From assembly GCA_041686955.1 (NCBI GenBank), contig JAWLCV010000071.1, positions 1-20,959 of the forward strand: a stretch of DNA of 20,959 nucleotides. Reading direction: 5' to 3'. This stretch comes from UBA7803 sp041686955 (GTDB lineage: Bacteria; Pseudomonadota; Gammaproteobacteria; Pseudomonadales; Azotimanducaceae). Each line of letters opens with the position of its first letter. The first letter of the stretch is position 1. Under the pieces are notes generated by a model. It was given only the letters and a program-made list of their open reading frames with translations. It was not told the origin of the DNA and ran no database searches. A program made the position numbers and the translations under genes. Positions 7,537 through 14,709 of the stretch are shown one piece after another.

Positions 7537-9048
7537 CTACGAGCGCTCTGCGAGTTTTTCGAGGAGCTCGCGCACCTCTTCCGTGTCGGCCAGGCGGTAG
7601 TCCGCCAGCGAGGCCGACACGGGCTCCGCCACCACGAGGCCCGCGCCATCGCCAGCCAGGGCCGCGAACGCGTCCTCGTCGGTGACGTCGTCGCCGATGT
7701 AGATGACGAACGACCGGGACGGCTCGACGTCCATCACGTCCATGAGCCAACAGAGCGCGCGGCCCTTGTCCCAATCCACCGCCGGCTCGAGCTCGAACAC
7801 CATCTTGCCGGTTCGTTTGCGCAAGCCGGTGACGGAGGCGATCTCGTCCACGACCCGGGCAATCCGCGCGACGTCGGCGGCGTCGCGAACCCGGCGGTAG
7901 TGAACCGCCACCGAGAAGCGCTTCGGCTCGATCAGCATCCCCCGGATATCACCGGAGCGTGCTTCGAGGTCGCGTCTGGCGCGCTCGACGTCGCCCTGGG
8001 CCTCCCGGGCTTCCGGCAGGATCTTCTCCCCCTCCGGGCCTGCGATGTCGAAGCCGTGATTGCCGGCGTAGAGGACGCCTGCCGTGCCCACCCGGGATTC
8101 CACGTCCGCGCGGTCGCGCCCGCTGATCACCGCCAGGGGACAGCGCGCGGCCAGCCGCACCAGCACTTTGCGGGTGGCCGGCGGCATCCGCGCCGCCGCC
8201 GGCTCGTCGACGATGGGCGCCAGGGTACCGTCGAAGTCGAGAAACAGGGCGAGCTCGCGGCCGTCGCGCCATTGCGCCAGCTCCTGCCACCGCTCCAGCG
8301 CCGAAGGAATGCGGCGTGGAAAGTCGAGAAGGCGCAGATCGCGCACGGTCCGATGGGCGCCGGCGTCGCGGAGGTTCTCGTCGTGCGCGTTGCGGGAAAC
8401 GCCCACCACCAGCCCGAACCCGCCCTCCCGGGCGGCCCGGACCCCGGCGATGGCATCCTCCAGGACGACGGCCTTCTCCGGTTCGACACGGAGCCGCCGC
8501 GCCGCTTCCAGCAGAATCTCGCGCTTGCCCTCGAGCCCGAGCTCGGCGGCCATCTGGCCATCCACCACCACGTCCAGCAGCGGCAGCAGACCGCCGGCCT
8601 CCAGCACGCGCCGGGAGTTGCGGCTGGCGGAGATGCCGGCCAGCTTCAGGTCACCCCGACGCCAACGGTTCAGGGCCATTCCGGCATCGGCGAACACGTG
8701 AACGCCCCGCTCCTCCAGAAGCTCCAGGAAACGCGCGTTCTTGCGGTTGCCCAGCCCGCAAACGGTCTCCTGTTCCGCTTCGTCGGCCGGATCGCCGCGG
8801 GGCAGCTCGATGCCGCGGGATTCGAGAAAAGCGGCCACCCCCTCGTAGCGGGGCTTGCCGTCCACGTGGGCGCGGTAGTCCTCGCTGGTGAAGGGCTCCG
8901 CCCGGCCGCCGGAGCGTTCGCGAAGATAGGCGTCGAACATCTCCTTCCAGGCCTGCTCGTGCAGCTCCGCGGTGCGGGTGAGTACGCCGTCCATGTCGCT
9001 GACGACGGCTTCGAACGGTTCCATCGGCTCGGCACCACGCTCGCTCAT
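7537..9048 (-). CDS. Fused beta-phosphoglucomutase-like HAD / trehalose-6-phosphate phosphatase (OtsB)
   Basis: This 503-residue protein has two HAD domains. Domain 1 (about 11-240) resembles beta-phosphoglucomutase, which interconverts beta-glucose-1-phosphate and glucose-6-phosphate. It has DMDGVLT with both Asp18 and Asp20, HVDGKPRYEG at 61-70, the motif II Ser in ISASRN, and LEDAIAGV (about 196-203) as motif IV. Domain 2 (about 265-500) is a trehalose-6-phosphate phosphatase: LFLDFDGTLAPI at 269-279, AVISGRDR, YAGNHGFDI, and GDDVTDEDAF at 452-461. GGAG 3 bases before the ATG supports this start; the internal Met at residue 9 is an alternative. The product of the nearby GH65 phosphorylase would be the substrate of domain 1. 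The trehalose-6-phosphate synthase that would feed domain 2 is not in the window. Whether the domains act in sequence or the fusion only co-expresses them is unknown. Confidence 0.9.
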   Translation of the reverse strand: MSERGAEPMEPFEAVVSDMDGVLTRTAELHEQAWKEMFDAYLRERSGGRAEPFTSEDYRAHVDGKPRYEGVAAFLESRGIELPRGDPADEAEQETVCGLGNRKNARFLELLEERGVHVFADAGMALNRWRRGDLKLAGISASRNSRRVLEAGGLLPLLDVVVDGQMAAELGLEGKREILLEAARRLRVEPEKAVVLEDAIAGVRAAREGGFGLVVGVSRNAHDENLRDAGAHRTVRDLRLLDFPRRIPSALERWQELAQWRDGRELALFLDFDGTLAPIVDEPAAARMPPATRKVLVRLAARCPLAVISGRDRADVESRVGTAGVLYAGNHGFDIAGPEGEKILPEAREAQGDVERARRDLEARSGDIRGMLIEPKRFSVAVHYRRVRDAADVARIARVVDEIASVTGLRKRTGKMVFELEPAVDWDKGRALCWLMDVMDVEPSRSFVIYIGDDVTDEDAFAALAGDGAGLVVAEPVSASLADYRLADTEEVRELLEKLAERS

Positions 9049-9067
9049 GGCTCCGCCACGACGTTTT

Positions 9068-9081
9068 CATGAGATCTCATG
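9068..9081. promoter_or_regulatory. Perfect 14-base palindrome, candidate operator
   Basis: CATGAGATCTCATG is its own reverse complement with no mismatch. It lies in the divergent gap, 20 bases upstream of the HAD/OtsB start, and overlaps the candidate -10 element for that gene. A dimeric repressor could bind here. No regulator gene is adjacent. Confidence 0.4.
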
Positions 9082-9097
9082 CCCACCGAACGAGCAA
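9069..9097 (-). promoter_or_regulatory. Candidate promoter for the HAD/OtsB gene
   Basis: On the minus strand, TTGCTC (9097-9092) and TCTCAT (9074-9069) are each 4 of 6 to the sigma70 consensus and are separated by exactly 17 bases. Transcription would start near 9062, giving a leader of about 14 bases that still contains the ribosome site. The -10 lies inside the palindrome. On the plus strand, TTGCTC at 9134-9139 and TCGAAT at 9157-9162, also 17 apart, might serve the divergent gene but would give an almost leaderless message. Confidence 0.33.
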
Positions 9098-9103
9098 CGA
9101 CGA

Positions 9104-9117
9104 TGCCAAACGTGGCA
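9104..9117. repeat. Inverted repeat TGCCA-N4-TGGCA in the divergent gap
   Basis: TGCCA (9104-9108) and TGGCA (9113-9117) face each other across AACG. This is a second dyad between the divergent HAD/OtsB and phosphoglycerate mutase genes. It could be an activator or repressor half-site pair. Short dyads arise by chance, so confidence is low. Confidence 0.3.
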
Positions 9118-9174
9118 GGCCCTGGTCTCGATCTTGCTCGGTGAACCCCTCCAAGGTCGAATGCAGGCAAAACC

Positions 9175-10377
9175 ATGGGGGCTCGCGATCTGTTGGCCCG
9201 GCTGCAGCAGCCGGGCGATTCGAAGATTCTGCTGGTGGTGGCGGACGGACTCGGGGGCATTCCCGGCGACCGCCGCGGCAGCGAGCTCGAGGCAGCGGCG
9301 ACGCCGAACCTGGACGGCCTCGCCCGGCGCGGTGTCAGCGGCCTGCTGACAATGGTGGCGCCGGGCATCATACCCGGCAGCGGTCCGGGCCATCTGGCCC
9401 TGTTCGGCTACGATCCGCTTGAATACGACATCGGCCGGGGCGTGTTCACCGCGCTGGGCATCGGCTTCGACCTGCGCCCGGGGGACGTAGCAGCCCGGGG
9501 GAACTTCTGCACCATGGACGGGAACGGCGTCATCACCGACCGCCGGGCCGGGCGCATCGACAGCGAACGCGCCCGGGAACTGGTAGAGGCGCTTCGCTCT
9601 GTAGAGGTCCCGGGCGCGGAGGTGCTGGTGGAACCGGTGAAAGAACATCGCTTCCTCCTGGTGCTGCGGAGCGATGGGCTCGGCGACGCGGTGGACGACA
9701 CCGACCCCCACCGGACCGGCGAGCCGCCACGAGAGCCGACGCCCCGGAACGAGACGTCGCGAGCCACGGCGGAGGCCGTGGCGAGCTTCGTCAAGCAGGC
9801 GCGTCAGCGGCTGGCGGACCGCGAGCCCGCGAACATGGTGGTGCTGCGCGGTTTTCAGGCCCTGCCCGACATTCCCTCCATGCAGAGCTCGTACGGGGTC
9901 GATGCCTGCGCCATCGCCGGCTACCCCATGTACCGGGGCGTGGCACGGCTGCTCGGCATGCACGTGGTGGAACGGGGCCCGGACCTCGACGACGAGGTGG
10001 AGGCCCTGCACGAATCCTGGTCCGCGCACGACTTCTTCTTCCTGCACTACAAAGCCACCGACGCCGCCGGCGAAGATGGGAACTTCGACGCCAAAGTGGC
10101 CGCCATCGAGGCCCTGGACGCGCGGATACCACGCGTGCTGGAACTCGAGCCCGACGTGGTGGTGGTCACCGGAGACCACAGCACCCCCAGCCAGCTCGCC
10201 AGCCATAGCTGGCACCCCGTGCCCGTGGTGCTGGCTGCGGACACCTGCCGGCGCGACCCCGTGGAAACCTTCGGGGAGACGGCCTGCCTGGGGGGCGGCC
10301 TCGGGCAGCTGCGCGGCGAACATCTCATGGCGCTGATGCTGGCCCACGCCGGCCGGCTGACCAAATTCGGGGCATAG
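9175..10377 (+). CDS. apgM: 2,3-bisphosphoglycerate-independent phosphoglycerate mutase, archaeal type
   Basis: This 400-residue protein of the alkaline phosphatase superfamily interconverts 3- and 2-phosphoglycerate through a phosphoserine. LLVVADGLGG carries the metal-binding Asp24. PGSGPGHLALFGYDP carries the likely nucleophile Ser69. ARGNFCTMDGNGVITDRRAGR (read in two overlapping parts, about 108-128) is the typical ApgM insert. VVTGDHSTPSQ and SHSWHPVPVV supply the later metal ligands. In KATDAAGEDGNF the His of the archaeal DxxGH motif is Glu, a change I believe is common in bacterial members. The length fits ApgM rather than the 510-residue GpmI. The ribosome site is weak (GCAGG). The gene is divergent from HAD/OtsB and converges on GH65. 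It is probably an extra glycolytic isozyme serving the sugar block. Confidence 0.9.
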   Translation: MGARDLLARLQQPGDSKILLVVADGLGGIPGDRRGSELEAAATPNLDGLARRGVSGLLTMVAPGIIPGSGPGHLALFGYDPLEYDIGRGVFTALGIGFDLRPGDVAARGNFCTMDGNGVITDRRAGRIDSERARELVEALRSVEVPGAEVLVEPVKEHRFLLVLRSDGLGDAVDDTDPHRTGEPPREPTPRNETSRATAEAVASFVKQARQRLADREPANMVVLRGFQALPDIPSMQSSYGVDACAIAGYPMYRGVARLLGMHVVERGPDLDDEVEALHESWSAHDFFFLHYKATDAAGEDGNFDAKVAAIEALDARIPRVLELEPDVVVVTGDHSTPSQLASHSWHPVPVVLAADTCRRDPVETFGETACLGGGLGQLRGEHLMALMLAHAGRLTKFGA

Positions 10378-10396
10378 CGGCGGCCTCAATCGCCGC
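10377..10396. terminator. Possible bidirectional terminator hairpin at convergent stops
   Basis: GCGGCG (10377-10382) pairs with CGCCGC (10391-10396) over an 8-base loop that holds the GH65 stop; the apgM stop ends at the base where the stem begins. No T-tract follows on either side, so termination strength is doubtful. Confidence 0.28.
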
Positions 10397-12845
10397 AGCA
10401 TTCCCGTTCGGCCGGCGGTTTGACCAGGCGGAAGCAGTGTGACTGACCCGGGCTGATCTGGCGCACGTGGCCGCGGTAGGAGATGGTCACGGGCAGCGCC
10501 GTGAAGGGGCGGCTGCTCACCCGCAGCTCCTGGTGGTCGATCTCGATGTCGAGAATCTGGGCCCGATAGCGCACCTGGGTTCTCAGCCCGGCAAGCTCGT
10601 CGGGCAGGGCGGGATCGAGGTGCAGGGCCTCCTGGCGCGTTTCGATGCCGGTATAACAGCGCTGCATGATGTCCACGGTGCCCGCCATGGCGCCCAGGTG
10701 GATGCCTTCCGGGGTGGTGCCGTCCTGGATGTCCGCCACGTCGCTTCGCAGCGCGTCGCAGAACATCTTCCACGAGCGGGGCCGGTTGGCCCGGGCCAGC
10801 ACCCAGGAGTGCACTACCCGGCTCAGGGTGGAGCCGTGGGACGTCCGCGCCAGGTAGTACTCCACGTTGGCGGGAATCATTCGGTGGTCGAAGGAGTAGC
10901 CGAGGCGCTCGAGAATCTGGCTGAGCTCGTCGGCGGAGAACAGATAGAACAGCATCAGCACGTCCGCCTGTTTCGACGCCTTGTAACGGTTGGGCGTGTC
11001 CCCTTCTGCCTCCAGCACCCGATCGAGACGCTGGATACTGCCGTGCTTCGCCTCGAGGCTCGCCCAGTCCAGCTCCTCGAGCTCCTGATAACCCTCGAAC
11101 TGGCCGATGATCCCGTCTTCCATGAACGGCACCCGCAACCGCCGGCTGACCGTGTCCATGAGGTCGATCTCCGCCTGACCGAGCCCCACGGATTCACACA
11201 GCCGGTCGCGGCGGGCGTCCGGCAGCAGGGCCAGCACGTCCAGGGACCGGGAGAGCACCCAGGACGCCATCACGTTGGTGTAGGCGTTGTCGTCCAGCCC
11301 CCCGGCCTCCGCCGGATCCCGCCCCGGGTAGGCGGTATGAAACTCGTCGGGCCCCATGACGCCGCGGATGTGGTAGCGGTCGTCCACCGCATCGTGCTCG
11401 GCGACGCTGGCCCAGAAGCGGGCGACCTCGAGCAAGAGCTCGGCGCCGAAGTCGGACATGAACTCGTGGTCTTCGGTTGCCTGGTAGTACTGCCAGACGT
11501 TGAAGGCCACGGCCGCGCCGATGTGGCGCTGGCGATGGGAATTGTCCGGTATCCACCGGCCGGACACGGGATTCAGGTGAATCCGCTGGCTTTCCTCGCG
11601 GCCGTTGCTGCCGCTCTGCCAGGGGAACATGGCGCCCGCGAGCCCCGCTTCCCGGGCCGCGGCCCGCGCCCGCCCGAGCCGCCGGTAACGGTACCTGAGC
11701 AGCGACCGCGCCAGCGACGGCAGCCGCAGGATGAGAAACGGGAACACGAACAGCTCGTCCCAGAGGATGTGCCCCCGGTAGGCCTCGCCGTGCCACCCCC
11801 GGGGCGGCACCCCGGCGTCCAGCTCCACCGTGTGATACGACACGGTTTGCAGCAAATGAAAAATGTGCAATCGCAAGGTCATCTTGATCTCGTGATCGAA
11901 GGCGTCCGCCTGACCGGCCACGCCGCCCAGGCGCAGGTCCGCTTCCTGCCACAGGTGCGCCCAGGCGCGGGTGTGATCCGCCAGCAGGCTGTCGAACCGC
12001 GGGAGCGCCGCGGCCTTGCTCCGCGCCTCCAGGCCGGCCTCGGAAATCGCCGGCTGCACCGAGGGAAACAGCGCCGCCAGCTTCTCGACCTGAACGCTCT
12101 CCCCCTCGCTGAGGCTGAGCGTGGCGACCTGCTGCACCAGGTCGCGCTGACACTCGACGCTGCGCTGCGGCGTCAGCTCCTCGGCATCCCGATAGAAGCG
12201 GGTGCGCGCCGCCACGGCGATCTCACGGCGGGATTGAACGGTCCGCGCGTGCAGGAAGATCAGGTCCGGCTCCGGCGCGCTGGTCTCCACCGTTTCCAGA
12301 TGGCGTCCCTCCAGCTCCCGGTAGCGGGCGACGCCGTCGTTGACGACGCTGCCGTCGATGGCCGAGCGCACCGCCAGCCGCCCAGCCCAGCTCTCGGCGG
12401 TGATGCGCACGGCGAGCCCGGCCACGTTCCTGTCGTGCATGCTGACGAAACGCCGCTCGTCCCAGCGGGTGACGCGTCCCGAGCCGTCTTGGAAGCGCAG
12501 CAGGCGGTGCAGCAGCCCGGCGCGCAGGTCGAGCCGCTGGCGATAGTCGAGGAGCTCCAGATCGTGGGCGCGAACCCACTCGCCGTCGTCGATCCGCAGC
12601 AGCAGGGGCAGCCAGTTCGGCAGGTTGACCAGATCCTCGTTCTCGACGCGCTCGCCGTGCACCTCGCTGACCCGCCGGTCGTAGCAGCCGGCGAGATAGG
12701 TGCCGGGGTAATGGACCGCGTCCGCCACGCTGTCCGGTGCGGCGCCGCGGCTGACGAAGAAGCCGTTGCCGAGGGCGCAGAGACTCTCCCGGCGGCCCTC
12801 CTCCGCCGGGTCGTAGTGTCCGTAGACCAGGTCCCAGTCGCTCAC
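10386..12845 (-). CDS. Glycoside hydrolase family 65 disaccharide phosphorylase
   Basis: This 819-residue GH65 enzyme splits an alpha-glucosyl disaccharide (trehalose, maltose, kojibiose or similar) with inorganic phosphate, giving beta-glucose-1-phosphate. The N-terminal beta-sandwich (about 1-290) begins with ESLCALGNGFFVSRGA. The (alpha/alpha)6 barrel includes HGEAYRGHILWDELFVFPF (about 352-370), AMFPWQSGSNGREE, and GVMGPDEFHTAYPG with the catalytic acid Glu501. KQADVL (625-630) and SHGSTLS (669-675) match the phosphate-binding loops that separate phosphorylases from acid trehalases. The C-terminal jelly-roll cap follows. The GTG start lies 9 bases after the GAPDH stop, so the two are co-transcribed; the ribosome site is weak. 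The neighbouring beta-phosphoglucomutase-like domain supports a phosphorylase role. Substrate specificity cannot be decided here. Confidence 0.92.
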   Translation of the reverse strand: MSDWDLVYGHYDPAEEGRRESLCALGNGFFVSRGAAPDSVADAVHYPGTYLAGCYDRRVSEVHGERVENEDLVNLPNWLPLLLRIDDGEWVRAHDLELLDYRQRLDLRAGLLHRLLRFQDGSGRVTRWDERRFVSMHDRNVAGLAVRITAESWAGRLAVRSAIDGSVVNDGVARYRELEGRHLETVETSAPEPDLIFLHARTVQSRREIAVAARTRFYRDAEELTPQRSVECQRDLVQQVATLSLSEGESVQVEKLAALFPSVQPAISEAGLEARSKAAALPRFDSLLADHTRAWAHLWQEADLRLGGVAGQADAFDHEIKMTLRLHIFHLLQTVSYHTVELDAGVPPRGWHGEAYRGHILWDELFVFPFLILRLPSLARSLLRYRYRRLGRARAAAREAGLAGAMFPWQSGSNGREESQRIHLNPVSGRWIPDNSHRQRHIGAAVAFNVWQYYQATEDHEFMSDFGAELLLEVARFWASVAEHDAVDDRYHIRGVMGPDEFHTAYPGRDPAEAGGLDDNAYTNVMASWVLSRSLDVLALLPDARRDRLCESVGLGQAEIDLMDTVSRRLRVPFMEDGIIGQFEGYQELEELDWASLEAKHGSIQRLDRVLEAEGDTPNRYKASKQADVLMLFYLFSADELSQILERLGYSFDHRMIPANVEYYLARTSHGSTLSRVVHSWVLARANRPRSWKMFCDALRSDVADIQDGTTPEGIHLGAMAGTVDIMQRCYTGIETRQEALHLDPALPDELAGLRTQVRYRAQILDIEIDHQELRVSSRPFTALPVTISYRGHVRQISPGQSHCFRLVKPPAERECCGD

Positions 12846-12854
12846 GGCGCGCGG

Positions 12855-13850
12855 TCAGAGCATCCGCGCCATCATGTCCACGCAGCGCCGCGAGAACGCC
12901 CACTCGTTGTCGTACCAGGCGAGCACCTTCACCAGCTCGCCGCCCAGCACCTTGGTGTCCCTGGGGCTCACGATGGCGCTGAACTCGGTGCCGATGATGT
13001 CGTGGGAGACGACGGGCGCATCCTCCACCGCGAGGATGCCTTTCATGGATCCCTCGGCCCGGCTGCGCAGCGCGTCGTTCACCGCCTCGGCGGAGGCGGT
13101 CTTCTCCACGACGCAGGTGAGGTCGAGCAGGGAGCCGCAGCTCACCGGCACCCGCACCGCCAGACCGTCCAGCTTCCCCTGCAGCTCGGGCAGCACCAGG
13201 CCGATGGCCTCCGCCGCGCCGGTGGTGGTGGGAATGAGATTGTCCGCCGCCGCCCGGGCCCGCCGATAACGGCCCGCCTTCTGCGGTCCGTCCACCAGAT
13301 TCTGGGAGGACGTATACGCGTGCACGGTGTTGATCAGCCCCTGGCGGATGCCGAACTCCTCGTTCAGCACCTTGGCCACCGGCGCCAGGCAATTCGTGGT
13401 GCAGCTACCGATGGAGATGACGTCGTGCGACTTCGGGTCGTAGCCGTCCGCGTTCACGCCGATGACGAAGTTGCCGTCCAGCGGACTCTTGCCGGGGGCG
13501 GAGACGAGCACCTTGGCGGCGCCAGCGGACAGGTGCTTGGCGGCGTCCTCGCGCTTGCGGAACGCGCCGGTGGATTCCAGCACCACGTCCACCCCGTGAT
13601 CCCGCCAGGGGATGTTCGCCGGGTCCTTCTCGGCGCTCACCGTGCAGGATCGGCCGTTGAAGTTGATACGACCGTCCTCGGTAGTCACCCGATGGCTCCA
13701 GCGCCCATAGGTGGAGTCGAATTCCAGCAGATGGGCCAGCATGTCCGCATCGGTCAGGTCGTTCACGTGAGCCACCTCGAGCCCCTGCTCGTGGGCGATC
13801 CGGAACACCTGGCGGCCGATGCGGCCGAAGCCGTTGATGCCGATTCTCAT
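12855..13850 (-). CDS. gap: Type I glyceraldehyde-3-phosphate dehydrogenase
   Basis: This 331-residue dehydrogenase oxidises glyceraldehyde-3-phosphate to 1,3-bisphosphoglycerate. The Rossmann start is IGINGFGRIGRQ. VNDLTD (29-34) has the Asp31 that favours NAD+ over NADP+. The catalytic Cys is C150 in GSCTTNCLAP and the catalytic His is H177 in NTVHAYTSSQ. IPTTTGAAEAIG and WYDNEWAFSRRCVDM close the fold. A slightly unusual S-loop (LVDGPQKAGRYRRARAAADN) and VPVSCGSLLDLT suggest a divergent isozyme rather than the main housekeeping copy; that is a guess. GGAGGA (13862-13857) lies 6 bases before the ATG and is the strongest ribosome site in the window. The gene is followed after 9 bases by GH65. 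It starts 78 bases after the EthD gene, so it may have its own promoter or be read from upstream. Confidence 0.95.
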   Translation of the reverse strand: MRIGINGFGRIGRQVFRIAHEQGLEVAHVNDLTDADMLAHLLEFDSTYGRWSHRVTTEDGRINFNGRSCTVSAEKDPANIPWRDHGVDVVLESTGAFRKREDAAKHLSAGAAKVLVSAPGKSPLDGNFVIGVNADGYDPKSHDVISIGSCTTNCLAPVAKVLNEEFGIRQGLINTVHAYTSSQNLVDGPQKAGRYRRARAAADNLIPTTTGAAEAIGLVLPELQGKLDGLAVRVPVSCGSLLDLTCVVEKTASAEAVNDALRSRAEGSMKGILAVEDAPVVSHDIIGTEFSAIVSPRDTKVLGGELVKVLAWYDNEWAFSRRCVDMMARML

Positions 13851-13928
13851 GGTCCATCCTCCGCAGTCGGGTGATTGTCGCTGTACCCCGTGACCAGCAG
13901 GAAGGATGCCAGTCCGGCTACGCGGCCC

Positions 13929-14705
13929 TCAAAGGCGGTCGACGAACACGTGCTCCTTGGCGATCCACATGGCCGAGCGGCGAAAGTCGATGAACCGGCT
14001 CTCGTCTTCGATGGCCCGGCGGTTAGACTCCTGGCGTTCCGGCGTGGAGACCTGCAGCGCGGTGCGGTCGAACCACAGCTCCGCGTGGCCCATGTAGGAA
14101 TCCGTCACGGTGCCGCGGGCGCCGCGCAGCGCGGATTCCAGCTCGTCCGCCGTGCGGTGCACCTGAACGTAGCGGAGAATGCCCGCCCCCGCCGCCTGCC
14201 GGCGGATCAGCGGCCCGTGATGGCTGTACCAGTAACGCTGCGCCTCGCTCTCGGCCTGATCCGGGTGGCAGCGCAGCGGGTAGTACAGCTTCACCAGGGT
14301 GCTGCGCTCGCGGGCGACCAGGGTCTCCGGGGTCGGGTTCACCTGTGGCATCTCGTGGTTCAGCCACAGCGGCGAGTGGGCGAGGTCGATGAAGCGTGCC
14401 TCGTCCTCCACCAGCTCCGCCGCCGCGCGCCGGCCGGCTTCCGAGGAAAGCGCCTCCACCAGAGCCTCGCGATGCTCGAACCACACCTCGGCCACGCCGT
14501 CGTAAGGCGGCTCCATGCCGCCCCGCGCCTCTGCCATGGCGGCGTTCACCGGATCGTCCACGGTCTGCACCTGAACGTACCTGATGGCGTTGATGCGGCG
14601 CGCGTGGCTCGCCACCAGCGGGCCGTGCTCGTCGCGCCAGTAGCGGCGGAACTCGTCCGCCGTCATGTCGGGCCGGCGGCGCAGCAGATAGGTGAGTCGT
14701 ATCAT
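13929..14705 (-). CDS. Tandem EthD-domain protein
   Basis: This 258-residue protein is built from two EthD-like ferredoxin-fold (dimeric alpha/beta barrel) domains. The first begins MIRLTYLLRRRPDMTADEF with YWRDEHGPLVASH; the second begins LVKLYYPLRCHPDQAES with YWYSHHGPLIRRQ. Both end in a FID segment (EDEARFIDLAHSP and EDESRFIDFRRSA). EthD proteins are small; the name comes from an ethyl-tert-butyl-ether degradation cluster, and the biochemical role of most is unknown. The start at 14705 is set by AAGGAG (14718-14713), 7 bases upstream and inside the 3' end of the phosphatase gene; an open frame continues to 14996 but is not needed. It is the last gene of the five-gene unit. An intramolecular duplication could give a one-chain version of the usual dimer. 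Confidence 0.85.
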   Translation of the reverse strand: MIRLTYLLRRRPDMTADEFRRYWRDEHGPLVASHARRINAIRYVQVQTVDDPVNAAMAEARGGMEPPYDGVAEVWFEHREALVEALSSEAGRRAAAELVEDEARFIDLAHSPLWLNHEMPQVNPTPETLVARERSTLVKLYYPLRCHPDQAESEAQRYWYSHHGPLIRRQAAGAGILRYVQVHRTADELESALRGARGTVTDSYMGHAELWFDRTALQVSTPERQESNRRAIEDESRFIDFRRSAMWIAKEHVFVDRL

Positions 14706-14709
14706 GGGT

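Noticed and set aside
10467..13874. Very long plus-strand open frame (1135 codons) across GH65 and GAPDH
   Set aside because: It is antisense to two genes with clear family motifs, is rich in His, Val, Arg and Gln as expected for a GC-rich shadow, and shows no domain.
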